In this document: in pieces, positions 1 to 9,161 of the stretch | How positions within the stretch are numbered: the stretch's first letter is position 1 | Layout: each line of letters starts with the position of its first letter | Source of the DNA: Sycon ciliatum | Lineage: Eukaryota > Porifera > Calcarea > Leucosolenida > Sycettidae | Length of the DNA stretch: 64,000 nt | Direction: 5' to 3' | Assembly: GCF_964019385.1 (NCBI RefSeq) | Contig: NC_088655.1 | Span: 25,292,477 to 25,356,476 of the forward strand | The notes under the pieces: model-generated | The model's input: the letters and a program-made list of their open reading frames with translations, nothing else | The model's database searches: none | What the model was told of the DNA's origin: nothing | Program-made: the position numbers and the translations under genes

Positions 1-532
1 AACAAGCGGTCACGTGCTCCTGGGTGCCCAAATCACCTGGTCACCACGCTAGCGGGCGACAACTTTCACACCAAGATTCAACTCGAGTTCAACTCGAGTG
101 ACAGGACTGCACCCAAAAAAGGTCAAACAGGCTAGTAAGTTGTACCCTGCAGGCACGGTGACCAGGTGACTGGTGTACGCAGGAGCACGTGACCACTTGT
201 TCGACCATGTTCGATTGGGAATAAAGGAGGAACGCTGCATCGCAGCCTTTTCGGACCAAAACCAGTCGACTCAGCATCCAAAAGACTACAACATATGGGC
301 CAATCGCGGTCATCCGTGCTTTTATAAGAACGAAAGGGCGCTTTTAGTGACATTTTGCATACAAATCCCCATCTAGCAGGGCGCAGTCACCCAGTTTCGG
401 TGGAAGTGCGCGAGTTCGATTGGGATTCAAGTAGGAAGGGAGCGTCTCAGCTTCCTCGGACCAAGACCATTCGACTCAGCACCCCGAAGACTACAACTGG
501 TGAAATTTTAATTTTTGCCTTAACTTCCCCTT
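1..532. mobile_element. Foldback element, right half (unit 1)
   Basis: Right part of an 863-bp inverted repeat that is seen whole at 14067-14929. Only this part lies in the window. It ends in CTTCCCCTT followed by TA. No coding capacity was recognised. Confidence 0.75.
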
Positions 533-534
533 TA

Positions 535-1024
535 AGGCTTTGTTTACATAAGGTGTTTCAATCAGGGTTGAGTTCGGGCCAAGTTTCAACCCGGGTTGAG
601 TCGGGCCAAGTTACAACCTGCCATGAACACCGATTGACTGCCATGTTTACATGACGCCCTGCGCTTGACCCGAGTTGAATATTTGCCCCGGGCTGATTCC
701 AACCCTCCCCCAAGGAGAGGACTGAAATCAACCCGGGCAAGAAATCGTACTAAGGGGAGGGTTGAAATCAACCCCGAGTCAGAAATCGCACTAACGTACT
801 TCTTTGTGTGTCTCGTGCCAGGTTTGAATCACTGCACATGCAAATTTCGCGCGAAAGGATTCAAGTGACCATACAGGACTCTAGAAGTGGACTTTTGGCA
901 GCAAATCAGTAATTTACCTGGGTCAACTGTCTTCATGCAAACACACACCTATTTTTCCATCATAAAGACTTTCAACCCGGGCTGAACTCGACCCGGGTTC
1001 AAAATTCTCATGTAAATGCAGCCT
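535..1024. mobile_element. MITE with TA target duplication (unit 1)
   Basis: The ends AGGCTTTGTTTACAT (left) and the reverse complement of ATGTAAATGCAGCCT (right) form imperfect terminal inverted repeats, and TA flanks both ends (533-534, 1025-1026). The interior is rich in AACCCGGGTTGA-like palindromic motifs. No ORF of note. It fits a non-autonomous DNA transposon with a TA target, but the superfamily is not determined. Confidence 0.6.
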
Positions 1025-1026
1025 TA

Positions 1027-1634
1027 GTGGATGGCAATATAGAAGAGTGATGAACCCGATGCGCTAAGGTTTATATTTCACGTAAAAGCGTACTAGTGGA
1101 ATGTATTCTACTTATGCTGACCGTCTTACAAACTGACAGTCAACTCCTCTTAGGCCAGCTTTAACCCCGGGGCAACGGTATATATGGGGTTTATACGAGG
1201 TTTATATTGAGCTGGGGTTTATATGCCCAATATAAATCAGGAGCATGATGGAGAAGTTGCCTGGACGTTTGTATGAAAGGTCAATAAAACGACTCCCACA
1301 AGCAGCATACCGTCTAACACATCTAGAGAAGAATACAATCTACAGCTCTGGGTGGAATGAATAGAACGTATCAACCAAAAGAGGAAGTTTCTACCAAGAT
1401 CTGATAGGTCAAAAGCAGACGTCACCCTGCTTTTCCCTGTGAAACAACTGGCCAAAACTCGGCACCGGGAAAAAAACAATACCAAACCCAAAGCCCACGT
1501 AAAAGTGGAAAAAAACTGTGGCAATAGGGGTGGGGTGGAATTCTATCGTTGTCATACTATTGTCATACTTACGTATAGTTGGCGAGGCATCAAAGAACGA
1601 GGCTGTACATACAGGAGAGCAGAAAATGAGCTTT
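1027..1634. other. Unassigned spacer
   Basis: I see no gene, RNA or repeat signature here beyond its presence in all four units. A short stretch near 1170-1230 repeats GGTTTATA-like words. Confidence 0.4.
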
Positions 1635-1646
1635 ACTATTATTATT

Positions 1647-1850
1647 GTAGAAAGGAAAAGGACATATGGATACGAGTTAAGAGTAACTCTCCATCACTGT
1701 ATCTCTCCATCACTGTGCCTAGTTATTGTACTTTCTGACTGTATATAGTATCATGTTACAGTGATGGAGAGTTACTCTTAACTCGTATCCATAATGTCCT
1801 TTTCCTTTCCACATTTATTTATGGCTCAACATCCGAGTTTCAAATTGCAC
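1647..1850. mobile_element. Small foldback element, family F1 (unit 1)
   Basis: Inverted arms at about 1655-1702 and 1757-1812 surround a ~55-bp centre. The right side carries a further ~38-bp tail ending TTTCAAATTGCAC. A 12-bp direct repeat ACTATTATTATT flanks it (1635-1646 and 1851-1862), a target duplication inside an ATT tract. A larger family member lies at 43216-43788. The long duplication and one-sided tail fit a retrotransposed inverted dimer better than a cut-and-paste element. Confidence 0.65.
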
Positions 1851-1881
1851 ACTATTATTATTATTATTATTATTATTATAT
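1851..1881. repeat. (ATT)n tract
   Basis: ATT microsatellite joining the F1 element to a truncated non-LTR fragment. Equivalent tracts lie at about 16248-16281 and 33852-33884, with small length differences. Confidence 0.9.
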
Positions 1882-1882
1882 C

Positions 1883-2459
1883 TCCACCAAGCTCTCGCAG
1901 CCTTATCCCCTCGTGATGGGAAAGCTGCGGACGGACCTGGCTTTCAGCCTTGTCCGCGACTCCGTCCTGATGGTTCGTGGGAGTCGCCGTGCATTCCGTG
2001 CACCTGGTCTGGCGGCGGATGTGGATGCTGTTTCTGTGGAGGCCCGCATTCCCGCCACTACGTGACGCTAAGTCCTCCTGGGGTTTGCCGCTCTCCGGTC
2101 CTCTTTCATCCCGTTCTCCCCTCTTTTTTGGGGATTCTTTGTACTTCGCCTTTCTTGTTTTCCTTGTTCCTTTGTTTTTTGTAGGACAGATTTTTGGTGT
2201 ACTGATTTCGGTCGTTGTTGTGTCTGACTCTATTCCCAATATCTAATTCTGTGGTTGGTTTTCCAACTCATTGGGTTGTAGTTTCCATCATGAGTTTGAT
2301 TCCATCGTGAGTTTGATTCCATCGTGAGTTTTGATTCTATTTGCTATTTTTCGTTCCATTTTTGAGCTCATATTTTATTTTCCTGATTTCTTCTCCAGTG
2401 TATGTTGTATTGCATTTTAATACATTGTGTTAATTTTTGCCCGTAAAAGAGGCTTGCAC
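1883..2459 (+). pseudogene. 3' fragment of REL-type non-LTR element (unit 1)
   Basis: Nearly identical to 57080-57590 plus 60241-60299 in unit 4. It holds the last ~59 codons of that element's ORF (stop at 2063-2065) and its 3' UTR, ending at GGCTTGCACC before an ATT tract. It is a dead 5'-truncated copy, with the truncation at the preceding (ATT)n. Confidence 0.75.

Positions 2460-2490
<31 letters not shown>
2460..2490. repeat. (ATT)n tract
   Basis: Microsatellite between the non-LTR fragment and the ribozyme palindrome. In unit 2 (about 16864-16891) a single tract occupies this place because the palindrome is absent. Confidence 0.9.
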
Positions 2491-2493
<3 letters not shown>

Positions 2494-2547
2494 CTCATAA
2501 AAAGGACACACTTCAGGCTCATTACAAACATCTTGAAAGTTTTTGTC

Positions 2548-2584
2548 TTCACAAGTATACTTTCAAGCCTTCTCATCAGGTGAA
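2548..2584 (-). ncRNA. Hammerhead ribozyme, type I-like, left arm (unit 1)
   Basis: Mirror copy of the motif at 3001-3037, with core and stems identical. Transcription through the palindrome from either side would produce one ribozyme in sense. Confidence 0.65.
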
Positions 2585-3000
2585 ATACAGGCAAGGGAAA
2601 AGGAACAGGAACAGTGGATGAAATACAGTAAGAAGGTGGTAAAACAGCGCAAAAAGAAAGAAAGAAAGAAAGAAGATAGCTAAAGTAAACAGCGAAAATT
2701 GCAATAATGACACAAAGGTGCAAATGCGAGAAAACTCAATAAGCGCGACATGTAGTGCGACAACAAGAGACAACCACTGGACCGTTAGTTACATGTATGT
2801 CCAGTGGTTGTCTCTTGTTGTCGCACTACATGTCGCGCTTATTGAGTTTTCTCGCATTTGCACCTTTGTGTCATTATTGCAATTTTCGCTGTTTACTTTA
2901 GCTATCTTCTTTCTTTCTTTCTTTCTTTCTTTTTGCGCTGTTTTACCACCTTCTTACTGTATTTAATCCACTGTTCCTGTTCCTTTTCCCTTGCCTGTAT

Positions 3001-3037
3001 TTCACCTGATGAGAAGGCTTGAAAGTATACTTGTGAA
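3001..3037 (+). ncRNA. Hammerhead ribozyme, type I-like, right arm (unit 1)
   Basis: Stem I is TTCAC (3001-3005) with GTGAA (3033-3037). The core CTGATGA is at 3006-3012, followed by a very short stem II in 3013-3020, GAAA at 3021-3024, and stem III formed by GT..AC around AT (3025-3030) with A15.1-U16.1. The predicted cleavage triplet is CUU, after 3032. All conserved core positions are present. The 2-bp stem II predicts weak activity or a need for dimerisation, as proposed for minimal retroelement hammerheads. Confidence 0.7.
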
Positions 3038-3517
3038 GACAAAAACTTTCAAGATGTTTGTAATGAGCCTGAAGTGTGTCCTTTTTATGAGTATTATCGC
3101 ATTTTTGTCTCAGAGGAAACTGTATTATTATTATTATTATTATTATTTTACAAGAAGTCGGAGGCGGATAATACTTTAGTAACGAAGGTACGTGTTGGGT
3201 CGTAAGTATCCACGCAAACACACATCCAGTCAAAATAAGGCACTTGTCTAAGTATCCGAACGTTTTCGGTCCCTTCTCATCAAGGATTATACAGGGAATG
3301 GCTCAAGTTGGAAAGACTAAAACTTATATAGCGTAAAGATATGAGATAACAACACTCGTGACAAGGTGGAAAAAGTATCAAGTTCAGTACGACACAAAAA
3401 CTCGAAGGAAATAATAATAGCGACAAGAACATAGTGAGCAAATTAAGTTACATTGTTAACACCTCGACGAGGAGTAACACCAAACAATTGTAGCGACAAC
3501 ACATTTTCTTTCTGTAC

Positions 3518-4672
3518 TCAAAGTTCAGGATCTAACTTACGGATATACATAGCTTCTAACACAGCCAGATGCAACGCACATCTACCACGTGACAATATTG
3601 AGAACACATTATCACTGTACAACTCACGACAATTGGTACGGGCTGACAGATGTTGCTTAATGGACGAAGTGCAATTCTTAGCTCCGTTGGGTGTAGTCTC
3701 CTCCAATGTCCCGTCATCTCGCCTCTTCGCGGCATCACCACTATCCGCCTCTTTGCTTTTCCGCGGCCTTCCACGTTTTCTGACACCAGCCGTTGTGTGC
3801 GCTATGCCCAGTGTCCTTTCAGCTACGTCTCCTCCATTGCGGATTTCTATTGATCTTCTTACTCCAACTTGTCCGGTGCTCGATATTGAGGTTCGTTTTC
3901 GCGGTCTACCACGTTTTCGAATATTGACTGTTGTTGTCACTTCCGTTGTCGTTGTACGTGCGTCCTCACCAGTCCGTATTTTTACTTGGCTTCGCGTAAC
4001 CCTTCCCGACGCAGACAGATCCTTTGTCAATTTCGGTGGTTTACGTGTCGGTCTTTCACCATCTTTCACGCTGTTCTCAGCTGGACCCTGCGCTATACAC
4101 GCGGAGGAGGACGGGCATGCAGTGATATCTTCACAGGAAGGGGAAGATCCACCGATGGACTGGACAGCACATTTTGGAGGACGATAACGGCGAGGACGAC
4201 ACTCACGCGCATCAAGCGGAACAAAACTTAACGGCACATGTTGACGAATGCGCACGCCCAGGGGCTGAAGGGTTCTACCTACATACCGATCTTCACATTG
4301 TCGGCATTGAAAGAAATAGATAAGGTTACTTTTACTAAGGGTAGGTAGAACATCCTTCTTCACACTGAACGCACGCACTGTCCCAAATATGACGTACAGC
4401 TTGACGCACGGATAAGATGGACATACGATACCACGAACATCCTTCTCCACGCGCGCAGAACCGGCGCCAACCCAGGGTAAACGGAGCACCACTGGGCAAA
4501 GGTCAGGTCCAAATTGGATCGGCTTGTCTGTCGCCGGTTTTTCGTTGATAAGCTTGGCCAGAAATTCCTTTGGATAGCCGTTGTTCGTAAATATTGACGT
4601 CAGTCTGTCTAATTCGTCCTGCAATAGATGAGGGGAACATATTCTATGCGCACGATAAACTAGCGCTTTCAC
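3518..4672 (-). pseudogene. PLE C-terminal RT plus AT-hook GIY-YIG endonuclease, truncated (unit 1)
   Basis: The 384-residue reading frame begins in the C-terminal part of a PLE reverse transcriptase and runs into a GIY-YIG endonuclease (NLIYFF, then RYVGRTLQ). The nuclease is interrupted by about 180 residues rich in Arg/Thr with AT-hook cores (KRGRPRK and related), then resumes with the helix carrying the likely catalytic Glu (LAVLEAMYI). GIY-YIG nucleases nick target DNA for PLE integration. Here a TGC to TGA change stops the frame 25 residues before the end seen in units 2 and 3. The palm of the RT is absent, so this copy is dead. One AT-hook-like site reads RRYRPPK rather than RRGRPPK. 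Confidence 0.75.
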
Positions 4673-4706
4673 AAGATGTTTCTTCGATTTCGTTGGAGTA
4701 TAGCGA

Positions 4707-5620
4707 AGGATGTTCTACCTACCCTAAGTAAAAGTAACCTTATCTATTTCTTTCAATGCCGACATTGTGAAGATCGGTATGTAGGTAGAACCCTTCAGCA
4801 CCTGGGCGCGCGCATTCGTCAACATGTGCCGTTAAGTTTTGTTCCGCTTGATGCGCGTGAGTGTCGTCCTCGCCGTGGTCGTCCTCCAAAATGTGCTGTC
4901 CAGTCCATCGGTGGATCTTCCTCTTCCTGTGAAGATATCACTGCATGCCCGTCCTCCTCCGCGTGTATAGCGCAGGGTCCAGCTGAGAACAGCGTGAAAG
5001 ATGGTGAAAGACCGACACGTAAACCACCGAAATTGACAAAGGATCTGTCTGCGTCGGGAAGGGTTACGCGAAGCCAAGTAAAAATACGGACTGGTGAGGA
5101 CGCACGTACAACGACAACGGAAGTGACAACAACAGTCAATATTCGAAAACGTGGTAGACCGCGAAAACGAACCTCAATATCGAGCACCGGACAAGTTGGA
5201 GTAAGAAGATCAATAGAAATCCGCAATGGAGGAGACGTAGCTGAAAGGACACTGGGCATAGCGCACACAACGGCTGGTGTCAGAAAACGTGGAAGGCCGC
5301 GGAAAAGCAAAGAGGCGGATAGTGGTGATGCCGCGAAGAGGCGAGATGACGGGACATTGGAGGAGACTACACCCAACGGAGCTAAGAATCGCACTTCGTC
5401 CATTAAGCAACATCTGTCAGCCCGTACCAATTGTCGTGAGTTGTACAGTGATAATGTGTTCTCAATATTGTCACGTGGTAGATGTGCGTTGCATCTGGCT
5501 GTGTTAGAAGCTTTGTATATCCGTAAGTTAGATCCTGAACTTTGCGTACAGAAAGAAAATGTGTTGTCGCTACAATTGTTTGGTGTTACTCCTCGTCGAG
5601 GTGTTAACAATGTAACTTAA
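4707..5620 (+). pseudogene. PLE GIY-YIG endonuclease with AT-hooks, right copy (unit 1)
   Basis: Open from the inverted junction to the native stop. An in-frame ATG at 4676 lies in the opposing copy, so the first ~10 codons are junction sequence. It encodes the complete GIY-YIG region with its insertion and three AT-hook-like cores, and ends GVTPRRGVNNVT. It lacks all RT sequence and can only be a nuclease fragment if expressed at all. Confidence 0.7.
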
Positions 5621-5770
5621 TTTGCTCACTATGTTCTTGTCGCTATTATTATTTCCTTCGAGTTTTTGTGTCGTGCTGAACTTGATACTTTTTCCACCTT
5701 GTCACGAGTGTTGTTATCTCATATCTTTACGCTATATAAGTTTTAGTCTTTCCAACTTGAGCCATTCCCT

Positions 5771-5812
5771 GTATAATCCTTGATGAGAAGGGACCGAAAA
5801 CGTTCGGATACT
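5771..5812 (+). ncRNA. Degenerate hammerhead-like motif in PLE 3' region (unit 1)
   Basis: TTGATGAGAAGGGACCGAAA aligns with the core of the motif at 3006-3024, but the first core base is T instead of C and the following CCGAAAACGTTCGG folds into its own hairpin. The mirror copy is at 3251-3292 on the minus strand. It may be a decayed or divergent hammerhead, or just a structured 3' recognition hairpin. Confidence 0.35.
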
Positions 5813-5910
5813 TTGACAAGTGCCTTATTTTGACTGGATGTGTGTTTGCGTGGATACTTACGACCCAACACGTACCTTCGTTACTAAATTATTATTATTA
5901 TTATTATTCA

Positions 5911-7276
5911 AAGGATCAGTCGGGGAAGTGAACTGCCTGAAAAGAGAAAAGAACGCCAGACCCACCAGGACTCGAACCTGGGACCCTGCTTGTCATGAGC
6001 AATGCTCTAACCACTGAGCTATGGGACCAGGCTGAACCTAGAAGGCGCTGACAAGTTTTTCACTCCAAAGGCAGCTCACAACACGTGCCACACATACTGA
6101 TGGCACTTGGGTCTTTTTCCCTCCCCCAGGGGACCAACCACGGTCAGTTTCTGGAAACTACCAGAGGTGAAAGAAAGTGATTAAATTTGGAAAGGATGGG
6201 AGAACTTCAAATTCAAAGGATCAGTCGGGGAAGTGAACTGCCTGAAAAGAGAAAAAAACGCCAGACCCACCAGGACTCGAACCTGGGACCCTGCTTGTCA
6301 TGAGCAATGCTCTAACCACTGAGCTATGGGACCAGGCTGAACCTAGAAGGCGCTGACAAGTTTTTCACTCCAAAGGCAGCTCACAACACGTGCCACACAT
6401 ACTGATGGCACTTGGGTCTTTTTCCCTCCCCCAGGGGACCAACCACGGTCAGTTTCTGGAAACTACCAGAGGTGAAAGAAAGTGATTAAATTTGGAAAGG
6501 ATGGGAGAACTTCAAATTCAAAGGATCAGTCGGGGAAGTGAACTGCCTGAAAAGAGAAAAAAACGCCAGACCCACCAGGACTCGAACCTGGGACCCTGCT
6601 TGTCATGAGCAATGCTCTAACCACTGAGCTATGGGACCAGGCTGAACCTAGAAGGCGCTGACAAGTTTTTCACTCCAAAGGCAGCTCACAACACGTGCCA
6701 CACATACTGATGGCACTTGGGTCTTTTTCCCTCCCCCAGGGGACCAACCACGGTCAGTTTCTGGAAACTACCAGAGGTGAAAGAAAGTGATTAAATTTGG
6801 AAAGGATGGGAGAACTTCAAATTCAAAGGATCAGTCGGGGAAGTGAACTGCCTGAAAAGAGAAAAAAACGCCAGACCCACCAGGACTCGAACCTGGGACC
6901 CTGCTTGTCATGAGCAATGCTCTAACCACTGAGCTATGGGACCAGGCTGAACCTAGAAGGCGCTGACAAGTTTTTCACTCCAAAGGCAGCTCACAACACG
7001 TGCCACACATACTGATGGCACTTGGGTCTTTTTCCCTCCCCCAGGGGACCAACCACGGTCAGTTTCTGGAAACTACCAGAGGTGAAAGAAAGTGATTAAA
7101 TTTGGAAAGGATGGGAGAACTTCAAATTCAAAGGATCAGTCGGGGAAGTGAACTGCCTGAAAAGAGAAAAAAACGCCAGACCCACCAGGACTCGAACCTG
7201 GGACCCTGCTTGTCATGAGCAATGCTCTAACCACTGAGCTATGGGACCAGGCTGAACCTAGAAGGCGCTGACAAGT
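5911..7276 (-). repeat. SINE-1 tandem array, 305-bp units (unit 1)
   Basis: Four complete 305-bp units start at 5911, 6216, 6521 and 6826, and a fifth partial unit starts at 7131. Each holds a 71-nt tRNA-like head on the minus strand (5958-6028, 6263-6333, 6568-6638, 6873-6943, 7178-7248) with a perfect T stem and good A and B boxes. The anticodon loop CATGACA lacks U33, so these are SINE heads, not working tRNA genes. Near-identity points to tandem expansion, not repeated insertion. Confidence 0.8.
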
Positions 7277-7283
7277 TTTCTAC

Positions 7284-7457
7284 TTGTCAGCGCCTTCTAG
7301 GTTCAGCCTGGTCCCATAGCTCAGTGGTTAGAGCATTGCTCATGACAAGCAGGGTCCCAGGTTCGAGTCTTGGTGGGTCTGGCGTTTTTTTCTCTTTTCA
7401 GGCAGTTCACTTCCCCGAATGATCCTTTGAATTTGAAGTTCTCCCATCCTTTCCAAA
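7284..7457 (+). mobile_element. SINE-1 copy in inverted orientation (unit 1)
   Basis: Inverted copy closing the array. Its tRNA-like head is at 7310-7380 and it ends in (ATT)n. The array/inverted-copy junction is a short hairpin around ACAAGTTTTCTACTTGT. Confidence 0.8.
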
Positions 7458-7482
7458 TTATTATTATTATTATTATTATTAT

Positions 7483-7562
7483 TTGAAACTTTGACAAGTG
7501 CCTTATTTTGACTGGATGTGTGTTTGCGTGGATACTTACGACCCAACACGTACCTTCGTTAT
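7483..7562 (+). mobile_element. 80-bp PLE 3'-end remnant (unit 1)
   Basis: Matches the last ~80 bp of the PLE at 5808-5888 and sits between two (ATT)n tracts. It is a drastically 5'-truncated insertion, or a product of recombination between ATT tracts. Confidence 0.75.
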
Positions 7563-7586
7563 TAAATTATTATTATTATTATTATT

Positions 7587-7840
7587 AGCATCGCTGGCTT
7601 CAAGCGAAGGTCCCTGGTTCGAGTCCTGGTGGTGACAGTCAATTTTTTCTTCAGACTTTTCCCGTTTGTCTCTTCCCCTCAAACCAGTTAATATTTTTTG
7701 ACTTGGGGCTCCCCGCGTGCTAGTTTGTACGTGAAGTGTGGGGGGTTACAGTGAGGGCTGCGTCCCATCCGCCTGTGTGGATTCACAGGAAGTGTGAGTT
7801 ACAAAGTCTGAAGAAAATGTTGAACGGCACGAAGGTTCTC
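7587..7840 (+). mobile_element. SINE-2 fragment (unit 1)
   Basis: Starts inside a tRNA-like head (B box GGTTCGAGTCC) straight after (ATT)n and continues into the SINE-2 body found as a 281-bp tandem repeat at 51919-52761. Confidence 0.65.
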
Positions 7841-8467
7841 ACATCGTACAAACTTAGTAGCATTCTGCCATACGATTTTCTTTCCTTGGCTGTAAATCAA
7901 GGTGGGGCGCTCTCGCGAGACGGGGCGCTCTGGCGGTACTTTACGGTAGTTCCAACAAATCTACGAAGCATTAACCTACACCCCTCCAACTTGAAAGACT
8001 CAGGTGCGGAAAGTTCCAATGAGGGGAATGGATGTGCCACGAAAATGTGCACGGGCTACGTGCCTTGGCGACAAAGAATTTCGAACGTTACGGGATGATG
8101 ATGGCGAGACTAGTAACACCATTGGACAAACTGATCTAACGAGAACTCGAAAACGCAAGGCAACTTGGGAGGCACAAAGGTATGTACAAATACGTCAACA
8201 GGGGAAGGTAAGCGAAGACAAACTGTCACAAACCGAAAGTACGTCGTGCGAAACCACTTGCTCATGTACAAAACTTGTCCATCATCGTTACATCAACATG
8301 GAGTTTAGTGATTAATTCGGGGTGTCCATACCAACTTTAGCATTACTGCACTGTGTAGGATAAAGTCATCCAAAATCACCAAAAAATGGGAGCTAACCAG
8401 AGCCATACATGATCGTTTTTGTATGAATGGAATGCTGTACTCGATCTGATGTGCTGTCATTGTGCAG
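7841..8467. other. Unassigned sequence upstream of lectin-like exon (unit 1)
   Basis: No confident gene. Positions about 7990-8165 show weak word-by-word similarity to the centre of the F1 element in unit 3 (43405-43560), for example near GACGAGACCAGTA / GGCGAGACTAGTA. It may be old element sequence. Confidence 0.3.
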
Positions 8468-8826
8468 AACACCCTTGTCAGGGAGACGTGAAACTCTATT
8501 ACCTGGCTAATTCTCCCTCGTCAGAAGGTCGCACTATGAAGGAGGCTCAGGATGCATGTCAGGAGAGGGCAACTGACGTGCCAGGACCGCTACTTAAGCC
8601 CTGCATGCAAGAGTTCCTCCAACTCATCGTTGTTGATAAAGCTCAGTGCGAACAGCCCGATTCTTCCCCTTACGAATACGCCACGTGCGTGATCAAGGCG
8701 TTCAGAAGTGGAATTGCCTGGTTTGGATTCACCCGTTCCGGATACGACCAGACGGCCCTTGCCACAGATGGGGTATCATACCCTACTGACACGCTGCTTC
8801 CAAAAACCATCTGTACATCGGGCTGA
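8468..8826 (+). CDS. C-type-lectin-like terminal exon (unit 1)
   Basis: A good acceptor (TGCTGTCATTGTGCAG) precedes a phase-1 exon of 359 nt ending in TGA. The 118 residues have a lectin-like layout: KEAQDACQ resembles the first CTLD helix with its Cys, AWFGFTRSG fits the hydrophobic WIGL-like core, and a Cys occurs near the end (TICTSG). Such domains bind glycans or proteins, mostly extracellularly. I could not find the upstream exons. An AATAAA at 9111 could serve as its polyadenylation signal. Two similar exons lie on the opposite strand further on. Family assignment is by pattern only. Confidence 0.45.
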
Positions 8827-9111
8827 GTGGAAACCGCGATTGTTTGCATGGAGTTCCGCATGTAGTTCACGGAACTCAGTCCACCACATCCGCATGTTTT
8901 CCTTTGTGCACTAATGTTAAGTCAATATGCTGCTTACTAGTACATAAATTCTCTTTGCTAATTATACGTACAGCTGTTGTCGGTTGCTAATGAAGCTGAT
9001 GTTGTATTGCAATCTTACCTGATCATACCTGATCAACTCACATTGAACAGGCGATGAGATCGCTCACTGACCTACATTGTATGTATCTATTATTGTAATA
9101 ATAATGAACGA

Positions 9112-9144
9112 ATAAAAGACCTCGGCGAAGCCGAGGTCTTTTAT
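9112..9144. other. Perfect 15-bp hairpin overlapping AATAAA (unit 1)
   Basis: ATAAAAGACCTCGGC and its exact reverse complement flank GAA. It abuts the 3' end of the gag/protease fragment. In unit 2 the left arm is deleted (near 22551); in unit 3 it is intact at 41103-41135. Confidence 0.75.
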
Positions 9145-9161
9145 GAGGTCTGGTACTCCGC

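Larger units (their letters stand above)
2491..3120. mobile_element. Palindromic retroelement carrying hammerhead motifs (unit 1)
   Basis: Near-perfect inverted arms at 2491-2781 and 2800-3094 with an 18-bp centre, plus a one-sided 26-bp tail before the next ATT tract. Each arm contains a hammerhead ribozyme motif pointing outward and a GAAA/TTTC microsatellite. No ORF of substance. It is flanked by (ATT)n on both sides and missing from unit 2. I infer an inverted dimer of a short non-autonomous, ribozyme-bearing retroelement; the family is not recognised. Confidence 0.75.
3148..5888. mobile_element. Inverted pair of PLE copies (unit 1)
   Basis: Two copies of the same PLE 3' region face away from each other. 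The arms are about 3178-4356 and 4707-5886, and the ~350-bp centre belongs to the longer, minus-strand copy. Both outer ends abut (ATT)n. The left end carries an extra ~30-bp tail. The layout fits 5'-to-5' inverted insertion, a form PLEs are known to take. Confidence 0.8.

Noticed and set aside
3453-4187. Long frames antisense to the PLE nuclease (also 4819-5610, 17197-17988, 35454-36245, 36741-37610)
   Set aside because: Shadow frames of the GIY-YIG coding sequence without recognisable domains.
5958-6028. Functional tRNA genes on the minus strand
   Set aside because: The fold is good, but the anticodon loop lacks U33 and the heads sit in 305-bp SINE units repeated in tandem.
9112-9144. Bacterial-type terminator
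   Set aside because: The hairpin with a T-run looks similar, but all context is eukaryotic.
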